Assembly (NCBI GenBank): GCA_030280995.1
Contig: JASXTE010000005.1
Location: 39,200,742 to 39,264,741 of the forward strand
Length of the DNA stretch: 64,000 bases
Reading direction: 5' to 3'
From: Hemileia vastatrix
Taxonomy: Eukaryota > Basidiomycota > Pucciniomycetes > Pucciniales > Zaghouaniaceae
The notes below the pieces were generated by a model. It did not search any database and was not told the DNA's origin. It worked only from the letters and a program-made list of their open reading frames with translations. Positions within the stretch are counted from its first letter, which is position 1, and each line of letters opens with the position of its first letter. A program made the position numbers and the translations under genes. Below are positions 23,402 through 35,896 of this stretch, piece after piece.

Positions 23402-25554
23402 TTATTTAATAATTAATTTTTAATACATTAAATTTAAAATTCAAACACCATAAAATATATGAATTTTTTTTATATGAATATTATAAATTTAATCTACCTC
23501 TTTCTCATAATTATATTTATAATTTTGTTTTTTTAATTTTTGACATTTAAGTTTATTTTTTGGAAATACAAAATTAAATTTTCAGCTAAATTTTTTAGTA
23601 AGGTAAAATAAATTATAAATTTGACATTTTGTAATTGAATAATGAAAAAAATTTTAAATTTATTTAAAAAATATTTTTGTTAGAAGAATACAAATATTTT
23701 AAGGGTAGAAATATGGTGCAAATTGTAAGTAAAAAAATTATATTTTTTTTTGTGAGGGGTTATTTCTATTTTTAAAAATATTTTTCAAAAACATTCATTA
23801 AATACTGAATTAAATTACTTTGAAACTCAAATTTTTTGTAAAATAATTAAAAATGAAATAATAATATTGTTGTATTTGATATAAAATTTGAATTGGTAAT
23901 ATTAATGTCTCTTTAAGTAAATTTGAAAATCATTTAAAAAGACCATGTTGATAAGTACTTCATTTTTGATATACAATGGTTATATATATATCTTATATAT
24001 ATTTCTTGAGTGTTATTTTTATATACATTCAATAAAATTTGTAATATAAAATGCCATTTAATAATTAATTAATGTTCAACTTAGTTATAACAACTTCATA
24101 TTTAATACCAGCCACTAGTATTTACTTTTTAATTTAAAACTCCAATATAATATGAGAGTATCCTTATTTTGTCTGTATGTAATGAACAACAATAACAGAC
24201 CATAAATGAGTGGGTAGTTAATTACAATAAATAGTTGAAGAATAACCTATAAGAAATGATAAGTTTATCAAAAAGAGTACATTAAAAAAATATACTTTTG
24301 AATTTTTTTTGATATAATTTGGGTAGTTAAATGAAAATTTAAATTATCAGACATCAAAATGGATAAAATCTAAAAGTAGTGTTTATATAATAAGCCTCAT
24401 AAAAAAAAAGGATAAAAAATCTACTATGTAACTAAATTATTAAATATTAAGGTATTATTAAAATTATTGAAAAACTTATTTTACAGTTATAATGAAATCT
24501 AAATGTGAAAATAATGGTGGGATAATAGTAAGACTATGTGGAAACACTTTAATTTATACATACTTTCAACTATGTTCAGATAAAAAAATTGTTAAAATTG
24601 TATAATAACATCTAGTTAATAGTGATGCAATTTTATTTAGATCAAGAATAAATTTTTCTGAGGAAAAACTAATTAAATTGAGATATGGCCATCTCCTTTC
24701 AAGAGATAGAATAATAATAAAAATTTAAAAAATTATAATAAGTATTCTTAATCACCATTTTTGAAAAGTCTCTAGTAAAATTCATTATAATATATCATTC
24801 ATTGATTACATTATATGGAGTTTCATCTTGAAGTAGTGATGTGCAGCTTTGAACTTATGTTATGAAAAACAAAAAAGTTAAAAAATATATAGTTATACTA
24901 ATGAAAAAGCCAAAAATAAAAATACTATTATAAATTAAAAAAATAAAACTACATAAATTTTATTCTGATCTAATGATGGAAGGGTACTATGTATGAATTT
25001 CCACATGTTAAATCCAAACCTGCTTTAAGGCTAGTTTACAGGTAGAGCTATTAAGTTTCCTTAAATTCTAAAAATAACTTATGCATTTTACTAATTATTT
25101 TTTTCTTGTTTCTTTCCAAAGTTGTTAGAGTTGCTTAATTAATACTGTTATCTTGATTGTAAGATATATAATTTTTTTTGAATACATGATTTATTGTTTC
25201 AAAAATTATATTATAAATTTAAATCATTTATTTCATTTTCTAAAGCTTCATTGTCAAAGACACAACTCCATTTTCTATTACTTAACAAATATATAAAATG
25301 TGATAGTAAAATTTAAGGAATTTTCTTTTTTAGAGGGTCAAACTATATTGTGAAGATTTTTATCTAGAAATTCTTGTACTCTAAAACCAAATAATTTTCT
25401 CCCTTAAGTAAGCCATTTCAAAAATATGAGAATATAAACAAGAATATTAACTTATCTTATTTTTATTTTCTTTACTGAAAGTTTTAGTTCAATCCCTTTT
25501 TTTATATGACATTAGTATAAAAACATGGTTAAATGCTACTATATAATTAATTTT

Positions 25555-25557
<3 letters not shown>

Positions 25558-25588
<31 letters not shown>
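25558..25588. repeat. TA microsatellite
   Basis: Uninterrupted AT dinucleotide run of about 30 bp. Confidence 0.9.
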
Positions 25589-25595
<7 letters not shown>

Positions 25596-27303
25596 TTAGA
25601 ACGTCATCCTTTTTTATTTACTTGAATAAATGGCTCAATTATAATACCCAACACTTATTAATGTTTCCCAAACTCAATAACAAATTTCTCATATGAAATA
25701 TTAGCTTCTAATATAAGAAGTTTATCTATAGATGATATTCAACATGTGATTTTACTTTTTAGATTCAGCTAAAATTAAACAAAAGGAGAAATCATGCATA
25801 TGTGTATAAATGGTAACCATATGTTACTTAGAGGATTGTGAAATTCACTCATCAGAATGGTTTAAGTATTAAAATAAATTGAGGTCATTATTTTCTAGTA
25901 TTTGAAACTAATTAGGAAATTATTCTAAAAATATATTTTAATGTGTATCATGTTTAAAAAGTTGGAAATATGATTTTTGAAAATTGTGAGTTTCTTATGA
26001 GATACCAAGCTTTAGTTTACATTGTTTCAAGTAGAATAGAATTTTAGTATTAGAAATTGAAAGCAATGTACCATTATCAGATTTTAACTGTGTTCTACTT
26101 ATAGAATGATTACATAACATTAAACATTATTTAAATCAAAAAGGTTTAAAAGATATTTAGAGTTTTACCAAATTTCACCATTTATTAATCTTTGATTTGA
26201 AAACAAACTATGATGTACACTCACTAGAAATAAGCAATCCCAATTTTAACATAATTTATCAATCCAAAAATAATGAGTCAATTAACATGAAAATATATAT
26301 TATTTCAAAACCAATTCTCTAGATTTAAAATATGATGCTTTAATGAAAAATTATTACAAAACTTTAATGCAATGAAGTCTCTTAAAAAATTCAAAAATAG
26401 AATATCAAAACAAGTAATTTCTGCAAAAAAAACTACTAACTATTGTAGATAAAGCATAAAAATAAGTCATATTTTTTAAAAAAATGATCTAACAATATTT
26501 ATTTTTGTTAAAAAAATCAAAACATTGTTAAGTTTGCTTGTTATAATAATGTTAAAATCCACTAAACATTATCTAAAGGTGGTAAAATATGTTAAAAATA
26601 AGTTGAATTTTATGAGATAAAAATCAACAATTTTGTATCATTTCCTGTTGTGCTATGACTTTATTCCACCCTTTTTATCTGATTCTTCCAGTATTACTTT
26701 GCTATGATCACTAGTTTTCAAGTTAAAATTTACAAATGTTCATTATACTTGATAATATGAAAAATAACTCAAACTTTTATAACTACAAAATAAGATTTTG
26801 TAACTCCTTCTTTCAATCAATATTTGAAGAAATTTTAGTTTATTTGAGTAATGATTTTAAGAATAACAAAAAAATTGAAATTCACAAGGAATTATTTCCA
26901 GAGACTATAATTATTTACTTGTGTAATGCATGAGCTACTTATCAATGATGTAAAACATCAGAAAAGTAAGTTATAGTTATAAATCTACAGATTATACTGT
27001 TTCTGGTATATATATCTTCAATAAATCTTTTAAACTTATCTTAGCCTACATACCACACAATAGAAAATCATTATATTAAAAAAGGAAAAAATTCTATGAT
27101 AATATCATAAAGAATGATAACCATGGATTAATATTCCATAAAAATGGTTAATAATATTTTAAGAGAACCTAAATCAGTATTCTTTCATCAAAATATATCC
27201 TTTTTGTCTTTGTAATTTATTCCAAACAAATTTTTTGAAAGTTGAATCTATATATCTAATGCCAAAACCACTATTAAGTTCCCTCTTAGACTTTTTAAGA
27301 AAT

Positions 27304-27333
<30 letters not shown>
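27304..27333. repeat. TA microsatellite with one G interruption
   Basis: TA run with a single ATG interruption in the middle. Confidence 0.85.
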
Positions 27334-27334
<1 letters not shown>

Positions 27335-29239
27335 TATTTATCAAAAATTGAAATAAAGAATAAAAACATAATTTTATTTACCTTTAATTATTTAAATATA
27401 GAGTATTTTCAGAATGCATTGTGGTTACTTGTGAAGGTTAGAAGATTTGAAGTTGGATTTATGAGTTTTTAGAAGGGCAAATATTGTAAAATTATTTCAT
27501 AAATATTTATTTCATAGTTTCAAATGTTGAAATCTACAAACTAATGGGATTTAAAATTATATTGAGATTTAAAATCTGTTTTCTACTCAAGTAAAATAAA
27601 ATAAAATGATGATATCAAAATTGAAATTAAGTTTAAACTTTTGATATGCTCTATCTTCAATTTTATTGATAGTGCATCAAAAATTTAATAATATTTTTTT
27701 CCTTCATCACTTTTTACATAAAAGATAGTTTTATCATTTTATGAATTAAAGATTGCTTATATAAATTTAACATCTATGTCAACTGTTTATGACTATTAAT
27801 CTATATAATAAATTTTTTAGAAGAAAAAATAACATCAGTATATACTGACTTTGAAATTATTCAATTTAAAATAGTTTACAGGTAGATAATGAAGGGTGAT
27901 TTCATTTTTGAATATGAACTATAGAAGTCTTATTTTATCAATTTTAATTCTTTTTGAGCTCAAATGTATCCACCGCAACTTAAGTAAGAATAAAAATTAT
28001 TTTTATTGAAATTTACATGAGAAAGTATGCCTATTATTCAAAATCAAACTTGCTCTAATGGTGTTTTTCAATCATTATTTCCATTCATAACAATAAAAAA
28101 CATTTCAATTTGCTGATGTTTTAGTTTTTGATATCCCCAAGTTTATATCTCAGGTGTACTATTCACAAAATTATTAAAAATATAATTTTCGAAATACATG
28201 ATAAACTTGAAAGTGAGGGGGCATTAAATTTTTAAAAATGAATTCTAAATTCAGGATGGATAGTATTTTTTCTATTTTCACAAATGAACAATTTTTCGTT
28301 TCAATTAATCCAGAAAGAAAATTTTGTTGTAAGCATATTATATTATATTTATTATGATTTTAAATACTATATTTTCAAGATTTGTGTTTAATATTTCCTG
28401 TGAAAGTTAATGTTAATGTGAATTTAAAGTAAGCTTGAAGAAATTTAATCAATAGGCATATTGGATATTTAAAATAATATTTTGCTCCAATCTTGAATCA
28501 TCCTGGGCTAAAAAATATCCCAAATAAGGTTTTTGTGGGTCAATTTGGATTTAAGTAGGATTAAGTGAGGTTTAATAAAGGACAGATAAAAGGCTAAATT
28601 CATTACTAGTGACTTTTTTCTCAAAATAGTTATAAAATATTTATCATTCTGGACTCAAGCTTCAATAAAGTTGAATTGAAACAGAGATAATTTCTAGGAG
28701 CACAACACCATATTTACAAAGGTGTAAAATACCTCAAATATTACTCATAATATAGGAAGGCAAGGAATCTACAAAATTCACATTTCAAACGAGGATTTAT
28801 ATTTTGAATTTGAAATTGAGAAATGGAATATTATTTTCCAATTTAAATATCTATTAGTCATTTTAACAAAAGTTTTCAGTAATCAGATTGAATTTTGATG
28901 GTATTTTGTTGTAGATTAATCATTTTGATGAGACATTTACTCAAAATTACTGGTTTCGTTTCTAATATTCCATGTGAAATTCATTATGAATCTTTTTGAA
29001 AGTGAATAGTTGACATATTGGATATGCAAAAGCTTATGTTAGATCAAAGTGAGATCAAAGGGAGCTTAACTGATGATCAAATTAGGATTTTACAAGATCA
29101 AACGGTGATCAATGTAGGTTCATCTTGAGCTCAATCTGTGACAAATCTCTGACTAAATGTAAGGCCAAACAATTTCCTACATGGTGATGATGTGTGCATA
29201 ATTCAAGCATAGATTTGTGGCTCAACGGAGCTCAAGCAA

Positions 29240-29279
29240 GGGGTATTGCTAGCAATACCCCCCCATTTTTTCTGTGGTG
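29240..29279 (-). repeat. CACTA right terminal inverted repeat
   Basis: 40 bp ending CTGTGGTG, reverse complement of the left end with 2 mismatches, including the same 22-bp internal palindrome. It is followed by the target duplication TCA (29280-29282). Confidence 0.93.
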
Positions 29280-29282
29280 TCA

Positions 29283-29796
29283 CATGGGAAAAAAGCAGGC
29301 AGTATGTGGCCAGTACACAGAAGCCATTTCTGGCATAAAAAACACCAAATTTTAAAAGTGTTATTTTTATGCATTTAAATAGCCAAATCAATAGTCCTCA
29401 ATGAGCCCAATTGATCTGTTAAAGAGCATTTTTGATATTCTCAATTTTATAGCACATATAGTCAACTTTTAAGTGAAATAAAGCGCATTTCTTGTTTTTT
29501 GCATAAAACAATGAATATAACAGCTTTAAGTGTACTTAAGAATTATGTATCCTTATACTTAAGGTTCTTAAGATTACCCTAACATATTGCAACTTAATAT
29601 TAAGTACATAAGACCTATAAAAGGTGGATATATGCGTGTATATAAGGTGTTATAATGGCATTTTTTGTTTATTTATCATAATTTTACTTATGTATACTAT
29701 TTGTGTACTCTTATTTATTTTTCCCATGTATAGTTCATGTGTTTAACATAACTTATAAGCACTTTTTACTCAGTCCTGGATACATAGAGGCTGACA
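29283..29796 (-). repeat. Gypsy-2 3' LTR, second part
   Basis: Continues the LTR broken at 2266 and ends with CTGACA. It matches 37422-37936 with about 10 differences. Immediately right (29797-29807) the minus strand reads GGGTGGGAGAG, the polypurine tract used for plus-strand priming. Confidence 0.9.
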
Positions 29797-29891
29797 CTCT
29801 CCCACCCAAAAAAAATAGTAAAAAAAATGATAAGTTATACATTTTATTTATTTATTTGTAATTTTTAGGTATTCAGATTAATTCTGTAGCA

Positions 29892-31400
29892 TTAAAGATT
29901 ATACTTTAAAGAGATCAAAAATAATAAATTATTATGAGTACTGGTTTTTAACCCCTCAGCTTGTTGAACAGAAATTAATTTCTGTTTAAATTTTTTAAGA
30001 AGGGTGGATAAGTTAGAAATTTCTTTTTCAGGTATCTATTTATCAAATTCATTTGATTTCCCTTTAAATCTTAGTAAATACTCAGTTCCTTTTTCTTTAG
30101 TAAGGATTCTTTTCTTGAGTATTTTTTCAATCTCTGCTTTTTCCACAATTTCTTCAGGTTGCTTTTTAGGCCTTCCCCTTCTCTTTGGAAATAAGTCAGG
30201 ATCATTTGCATGGTAAGGTTTCAATAATGAGATAGGGAAAACTGGATGTTTCCTATCATATGGAGCATATAATATGACTTCCACTTCATTATTACCAACC
30301 ATTTTTCTTACTACAAAAGGTCCTACAGAGGGATCCTTTAATTTAACATTACCTTGTAAGTTAAAATGTAGTGTTGATATTAGGACTTCATCCCCCTTTT
30401 TTAATTCACATTCTTTATGAGATTTGTCCCATATTTTCTTTTCATATTCAAATGATTTTTGTATGCATTCTTCTGCATGCTTTCTACACATTTGTTGCAT
30501 ATGAATAAAGGATTTAGTACCAGGGTGTATATCTAACCTTGGTAATTTATTTAAATGATTTACTGGGGTATTTGGTACGTATCCCAGCCAGAGTTCAAAT
30601 GGTTTCTTCTCTGTGACAGAATGAGTTGTGCTGTTATAAGCAAATTCAAGGCCAGGAATTAATGTTACCCAGTCATGTGTGAATTTCTCATTGTCTTTGT
30701 ATTCTAATCCAAAGGCACAATATCTTCTGATCATGTCTTCTAGAGTTTTTATCATTCTTTCAGCCAGCCCATCAGTTTTTGGATGGTGTGCTGTGGATAA
30801 TTTCAATTGACAAACTGATACTTCCATTAAAGATGTCCAGAACTCTGAAGTAAATTTAGGGTCTCTGTAAGAGATTATGGCTTTGGGGAACCCAGCAGTA
30901 TTCATCATCTGAGTCCACCATAATAATGCCAAGTCTTTTGCAGATACCTCTTTATGGGTATGGATAAACTTACACATTTTTGTTAATCTATCCACAATTA
31001 CCCAGCAAGAATTACAACTTTCTTTTCCTGCTAATGGTAAGCCATTTACAAAATCCATGTTTATAATTTCCGATGGAGCTTTTGGCTGCTCTATTTGTTG
31101 TAACAACCCAGCTCTCTTACCAGTTAATCTTTTAGATTTCTGACAAGAGTCACATGTTTCAATGTATTTTTGTACATCTTCTTTCATGTTTATCCATAAG
31201 GCTGTATTTTTAACTCTGGTTAATGTTTTGTTAAAGTCAAAATGACCAGCTAAGATTTCATCATGACAAGTACTCAACATCAACTCTTTTATAGAAGGTG
31301 GTATTACTATAACATTACTTAACTTTTTTCTGTAATATATATATCCATCTTCAATTGATAATTTACCTTTTTCCAATGCATTTTTATACTTTGGAGGCAA
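29892..31400 (-). pseudogene. Gypsy-2 integrase with chromodomain-like C-terminus
   Basis: The frame from 31400 shows an HHCC zinc finger (CHDEILAGHFDFNKT, CDSCQKSKR) and the DDE core: Asp in INMDFVNGLPL, Asp in ISYRDPKFTS and Glu in GLAERMIKTLEDM. A GPF module (GPFVVRKMVGNNEVEVIL) follows, then EIEKILKKRI and YLLRFKGKSNEFDK. That end is the start of a chromodomain, which in chromoviruses steers integration to marked chromatin. A TAG at 30036-30038 cuts it where Trp is expected; the frame then stays open to 29892. A 1-nt shift near 31400 separates it from the RNase H frame. The enzyme inserts cDNA copies into the genome; this copy is broken. Confidence 0.85.
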
Positions 31401-31930
31401 GGTTTAATTAATTCACTCATGGAGGCATTTGTTGGATCATTAAGAATGGTAGATAGTTTAGAAAAATCTTTATCAGATGAATAATTTTCTAAGATAGTTT
31501 GCATAAATTCTTCTTCTAAATCCACTATATAAATCCCAAATATATGTATAACCTCATTTTCAGGTACATAAGCTGGGTTGTCAGCATCATTTGGAAAAGG
31601 GCTTCTAGATAATAAATCCACATTAGAATGCAATGTTCCTGCTCTGTGAGTGATTGTCATTCTTTCTCTGTACTTTTGTGCAGCTAGTTTCCATCTAAAC
31701 ATGTGCCTATTAGGTGTTTTCATGTTTGGAAATGATTTTGCTGCACTGCATTCTGTTATAAGTTCAAACTTCTGGTCTTCCAGATAGTAATGAAGCTTCT
31801 CCAAAGCCCACACCACAGCTAAACATTCTAACTGTGTGGCACCATACCTTAATTCAGTTTTTCTTAAGGTTCTGGATATATAACAGATAACTACTTCAGA
31901 TAATTTTCCATTTATTATCTGTTTTTGCTT
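31319..31930 (-). pseudogene. Gypsy-2 RNase H region
   Basis: Continues the Pol frame after a TAA at about 31931: ISRTLRKTELRYGATQLECL, VVWALEKLHYYLEDQKF, THRAGTLHSNVDLLSRSPF. These are RNase H and connection motifs of Ty3/Gypsy Pol. The frame runs on to 31319 but loses the integrase frame near 31400. Confidence 0.85.
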
Positions 31931-33706
31931 TTAAGCAGCACCTAAACCTATGAAGCTTGCATCAGTGTACAAGATAAAAGGTAAGGTGAAATCTGGCAGT
32001 CCCAAAATTGGAGCTGTCATTAAACATTCCTTTAATTTATTAAAGGCGTGTTGTCTTTCATTATTCCAAATGAAAGCCTCATTTTTCCTGATTAATGTTG
32101 TCAAAGGAGCTGCAATAGATTGGTAATTTTTAATATATTGTCTATAATGTCCACACATACCCAAAAAACTTTGAATTTCTTTTATATTCTTAGGTATACC
32201 AATTTTTTTTATTTCTGCCACCTTATTCTGGTCAACACAAATTTGTAATCCAGATACAACATGTCCAAGTACTTTCAAAGATTGGAATCCAAATTTACAT
32301 TTCTTTAATGCAATTGTCATATTAATTTCATCCATTCTTTGAAAGACTCTTTTCAGATGATTTAAATGTTCATCATATGTTTTTGAAAACACTATGATGT
32401 CATCAATATAGACCAATAGCCATCCTTCAACCATTTCCTGATGAAAAACACTATCCATCAATTTTTGGAAGACTGAAGGCGCATTCTTTGGGCCAAATGG
32501 CATTCTCACATACTTATATATACCCATATGTGTGGTTATTAATAAGTAATTTTGAGAATTTCTTTCCACAGGAATCTGGTGGTAACCTTTGTTTCCATCC
32601 AGAAAGGAAATATATTTTACTCCTTGTAAAGTAGCATGGATAGAAGCTATCCTGGGTAGAGGGTAAATATCATCTACTGTGTATGTATTCAGAGCTCTAT
32701 AATCACCGCATAATCTTGCCTTATCTTTTTCATAAGAGATCATTACTGGTGAAATGACACAATACTTAGGTGTTGTGTCCACTTTTTCAACAATACCCAT
32801 TTCCAACAACATTTTTATATTGTCTTCAATATCTTTCCTTTTTGCAGGAGATGCTGGGTAAGGTTTCTTTTTTAAGCTGCCAGGAATATTATCCAAATCA
32901 CAGCTTAGAGAGATTTTCATCTCATGGTCTTTGACCAATCCTAGTTCATTTGAACCATGAGCAAATGCCATAGGATATGATTTAATCAATCTCAAAATAT
33001 TTTCTTCTTCAATTTTTGAGAGTTGAGGACTGAAAGAGGCCTTTTGGATTTCATTTTCCAATTCAACCATTTCATTGGTGGTTCTTCCACCTTGTAGTTG
33101 TTCTTCTCTAGGAGAAATGGAATACACTGAATTTTCAGAACATATCTTGAATTTTCTCTTACCATTCACTCCTATGGTGAAACAACTGTTTTCAGGATCT
33201 AGTTTAATTCCAAATTTTGTCAATAAATCATTGCCAATAATAAACCAATCACTACAATTATTATTATCCATTACTACAAATTCACAAACTGCTCTTACAT
33301 ATCCATTATAATATTTAAAGAATACAGCAGTTTTGTATTTGCCAATTGGATTTAATATTGAACCAAAACCCCTCCAGTTCTTTGTTTTAACAGGTTCTAG
33401 TTTTTCCTTATACTTACTGTCAAGTTTCATTAATGTATTAATAGAAACTACACTACCTGCATCCCCAGTGTCAAGAATGGCATTCATTTCTCTTCCGCAT
33501 ATAATAACAGGTGCTCTGATAGGTGTTATTTTGTAAGTATCATGAGATACATCTTTAATTATTTCAGCTTCTTCAATGGAAGTTAAAGATGTATCTGTAT
33601 GAGGTATAGCATCATTCAGGAACATTATATCCTGTTCTAATACAATAATCTCATTTTCATCATCACTGTAAAATATGTTACTTTTACAATCCTCACTGGA
33701 TTCCAC
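31931..33706 (-). pseudogene. Gypsy-2 protease and reverse transcriptase
   Basis: A 591-codon frame. The aspartic protease active site is AILDTGDAGSVVSINTL near residue 75. Reverse transcriptase follows: VISPVMISYEKDKARLCGDY, RMPFGPKNAPSVFQKLMD and the catalytic box WLLVYIDDIIVFSK. RNase H begins with LPFILYTDASFIGLGAA, where a TAA ends the open frame. Upstream the same frame continues through a TAA at 33809-33811 into Gag, so Gag-Pol was one polyprotein frame. All catalytic residues I can check are present. Confidence 0.9.
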
Positions 33707-33808
33707 ATTTTCATCTTCATGATTACTTGGTTCAGAATTCTTGGGGGTTTCAATAACATTTATTCTCTTCTTACACGTGTGACCCTTAACCCAAGGTTCA
33801 TTACATTT

Positions 33809-35896
33809 TTAACAAGTGTTATTCTCTTGTCTCTTAGGGACAAGGGGAGCTGAAGGTTTTTTCTTCTCCACTGGTAATTTACTTGTAGTAGGTTTTACCA
33901 CGTCAACACTTTGTCTGTAATTACAATACTTGGTTTCATACTTGCAGTTTAATAATATCTCATTGCATATGTTAATGAATCCAGAGGTATCTCTGATGGT
34001 TTCAGTTCTAGCCACAATAATGTCTCTAACTGATATAGGCAACTTGTATATTATTTTTTCTTTCCACTCTTCATAATCCATTTTTGGATCCATAGCTTTC
34101 ATGATTTTTATTAAATTCATTAAGAAGACCATGGGTTTATCTCCAGCATTTGGATTATATCTGGTCCTTTCATACAATCTTTGTTGAGTGATTCTAAATT
34201 TTGGGCCACCAAATTGCCTTTCAATTAGTGCCTTCCATTCATTCCAGGAGTAATTAATTCCCTCACTCAATACAGATTCAAACCATAATAAGGCCACATC
34301 TGTAAATAGAGATATTAACTTTGAAGTAATTTCTTCATCAGGTAATTTGTATGAAAATTTTAAGTTATCAATTCTTTGTATGAATTGCTGCCAATCAGAT
34401 TTTGAATCTCCGTCAAAAGATGGGTACTGATCTAACTTAGGCCAGTTCTTTTGGCTAGTTTTTGCTTCCCTAACCTGAGGAATATTGAGTAATTCACTTA
34501 CTTTAGAAAGATGATCATGTATTTCATCTTTTACTGATTTTATATTCTCAGAGCCTATGAAACTATGTTCATTTTCAATCATTGGTTTATTATCAGAGTG
34601 TTTCATATAAACTGGTACTCTTTCCACATAAGAGGTATTATCTTTTATTTTTTCAGTATTTTTCAAAATGTTAGCTACTTCAATTTCTACTCTTTGTAAC
34701 CTATCTTTTATTACAGGTACATGAGTTAAGGTATCATTTACATTTGAAAAAGACAATTTTACACATCCCTCTATGGTAGCCATAATATTCTGAGAATGTT
34801 CCAATTTATGTTCTAAATTTTTAATCTCAGAGTTTAATCTTTTGTTTTCATTGAGTAATTCATTATTTGAATTCTCAATAATTTTTAACCTATTGGCCGT
34901 TGTACTCAATGATTGTGTGAGGTTTAATAATACACTTTCTGTATTATTGTTGGACTCTCTATAGAATTCTTCCAATTTCTCTATTCTTAATAATAGTTTA
35001 CTAATTATTTTTGATTCCATTGGGTTTTCTTTTAGAAAATATTCAATTTTGTCTGTTTCCAATTCAGAAGACTCATCATCAGGGTCAATATTTAATTCAT
35101 TTGATTCAATTTTTATATTAATAGTATTCTCCTGGTGGTCAATTAAACTATGTACATTGTCCTCATTGAAAGACAAGTTTAACATGTTATTTTCAAATGA
35201 ATAATTTTTTAAATCCTTATCAATTTTATCCAATACCTCTCTATCAATTTCATTACCTATAAGTAATTCATTGTTAGGAGTATATAATTGATCCTGAGAA
35301 GATGGATGACTTACCACGGTCTTATTCCATTTCCCCTGCCTCTCTTTAGCTTTCCCCTGTAAGGGTGACTGCTGGATCCTTGTTGAGGAGGGTTGTTGTA
35401 GTTTTGGGCGTACCAATCCCATTTCCATTTGCTTACTGTAATTTTTTGGTCCTGCTCTTGGGCTGGAGGTGTTGCTATGGAATTGTTGGGTGCCACTGTT
35501 GGTGGTTGATTCTTTATGTCCACTAGAGCTTGGTTGACTTCTATGAAACCTTGAGCTGCTCTCTTTTCCAGATTGTTGATTTGGTACACTATATTGTTGA
35601 CTCTTATTGTTAAGATGTTCAGTAGGGTGGATAGGGAGTGAACTTGTTCTTGTAATGTATTTTTTGATTTCTTTATTGAAACCTGCTTTAAAAGCTTTTC
35701 CCTTTCCTCCAGAGACATTGGCGGAGTGTTGTTGATTATGGAAGAGTCCTGGCCCTCCATTTGAATGTCCTGTAACAGGTCTTTCAGCTCTAGGTCTTAA
35801 GTTATAAGGTTTTGCCTTATTACTTACAATGTCATTGTTGTCACACGTTTTCACGCGGAATTTCAAGAATTGAAAGTTTAGATATGAAAACTTCAA
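33809..35896 (-). pseudogene. Gypsy-2 Gag (695 aa), ending inside its zinc knuckle
   Basis: The frame starts at 35896 and soon gives AKPYNLRPRAERPVTGHSNG, a low-complexity Ser/Gln-rich region, a long coiled-coil-prone stretch (IIENSNNELLNENKRLNSEI), and the retrotransposon Gag domain (LDQYPSFDGDSKSDWQQFIQ, ALLWFESVL, WNEWKALIERQFGGPKFRIT). It ends ENNTC and a TAA, and the same frame continues with KCNEPWVKGHTC, so the stop lies between the first two cysteines of the zinc knuckle. Gag packages the element RNA. The overlapping frame at 35311-35760 is listed separately. Confidence 0.85.
35311..35760 (-). CDS. Overlapping-frame ORF inside Gypsy-2 gag, 149 aa, coiled coil with basic tail
   Basis: In a different frame of the same strand, fully inside the Gag N-terminal region, is an ATG-started frame. 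It begins MEGQDSSIINNTPPMSLEER, has clear heptads (LQEQVHSLSTLLNILTIRVN, then NNIVYQINNLEKRAAQG) and ends with the RGKLKRGRGNGIRPW basic tail. The composition looks like a small Gag-like or nucleic-acid-binding protein rather than random sequence. Which frame is translated, or both, cannot be told from one copy. Confidence 0.5.
   Translation of the reverse strand: MEGQDSSIINNTPPMSLEEREKLLKQVSIKKSKNTLQEQVHSLSTLLNILTIRVNNIVYQINNLEKRAAQGFIEVNQALVDIKNQPPTVAPNNSIATPPAQEQDQKITVSKWKWDWYAQNYNNPPQQGSSSHPYRGKLKRGRGNGIRPW

Larger units (their letters stand above)
23402..29239. other. Gene-free right arm of the CACTA element, 5.8 kb
   Basis: Extremely AT-rich, with stop codons in all frames. The only 65-codon frame (26736-26933) has no features. 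It holds two TA microsatellites. From about 29030 to 29235 GATCAAA and GAGCTCAA-type motifs become frequent, forming the right subterminal region that mirrors the left one. I see no RNA gene. It may be non-coding filler or a decayed cargo segment. Confidence 0.5.
2267..29279 (+). mobile_element. Giant CACTA-superfamily (CMC) DNA transposon, 27,013 bp, carrying SNF2 and TET/JBP genes
   Basis: The ends are defined three ways. First, 40-bp terminal inverted repeats starting CACCACAG agree at 38 of 40 positions. Second, a 3-bp target duplication TCA sits at 2264-2266 and 29280-29282. Third, the unoccupied site survives in the other Gypsy-2 LTR, where the flanks join without the element. A 3-bp duplication and CAC-type ends are hallmarks of the CACTA/EnSpm superfamily, and the internal transposase is of the Tnp2/Plavaka type. 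The element carries six spliced genes, all apparently intact, plus a palindrome array and a hairpin cluster. At 27 kb it is far larger than most fungal cut-and-paste elements. Confidence 0.93.
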
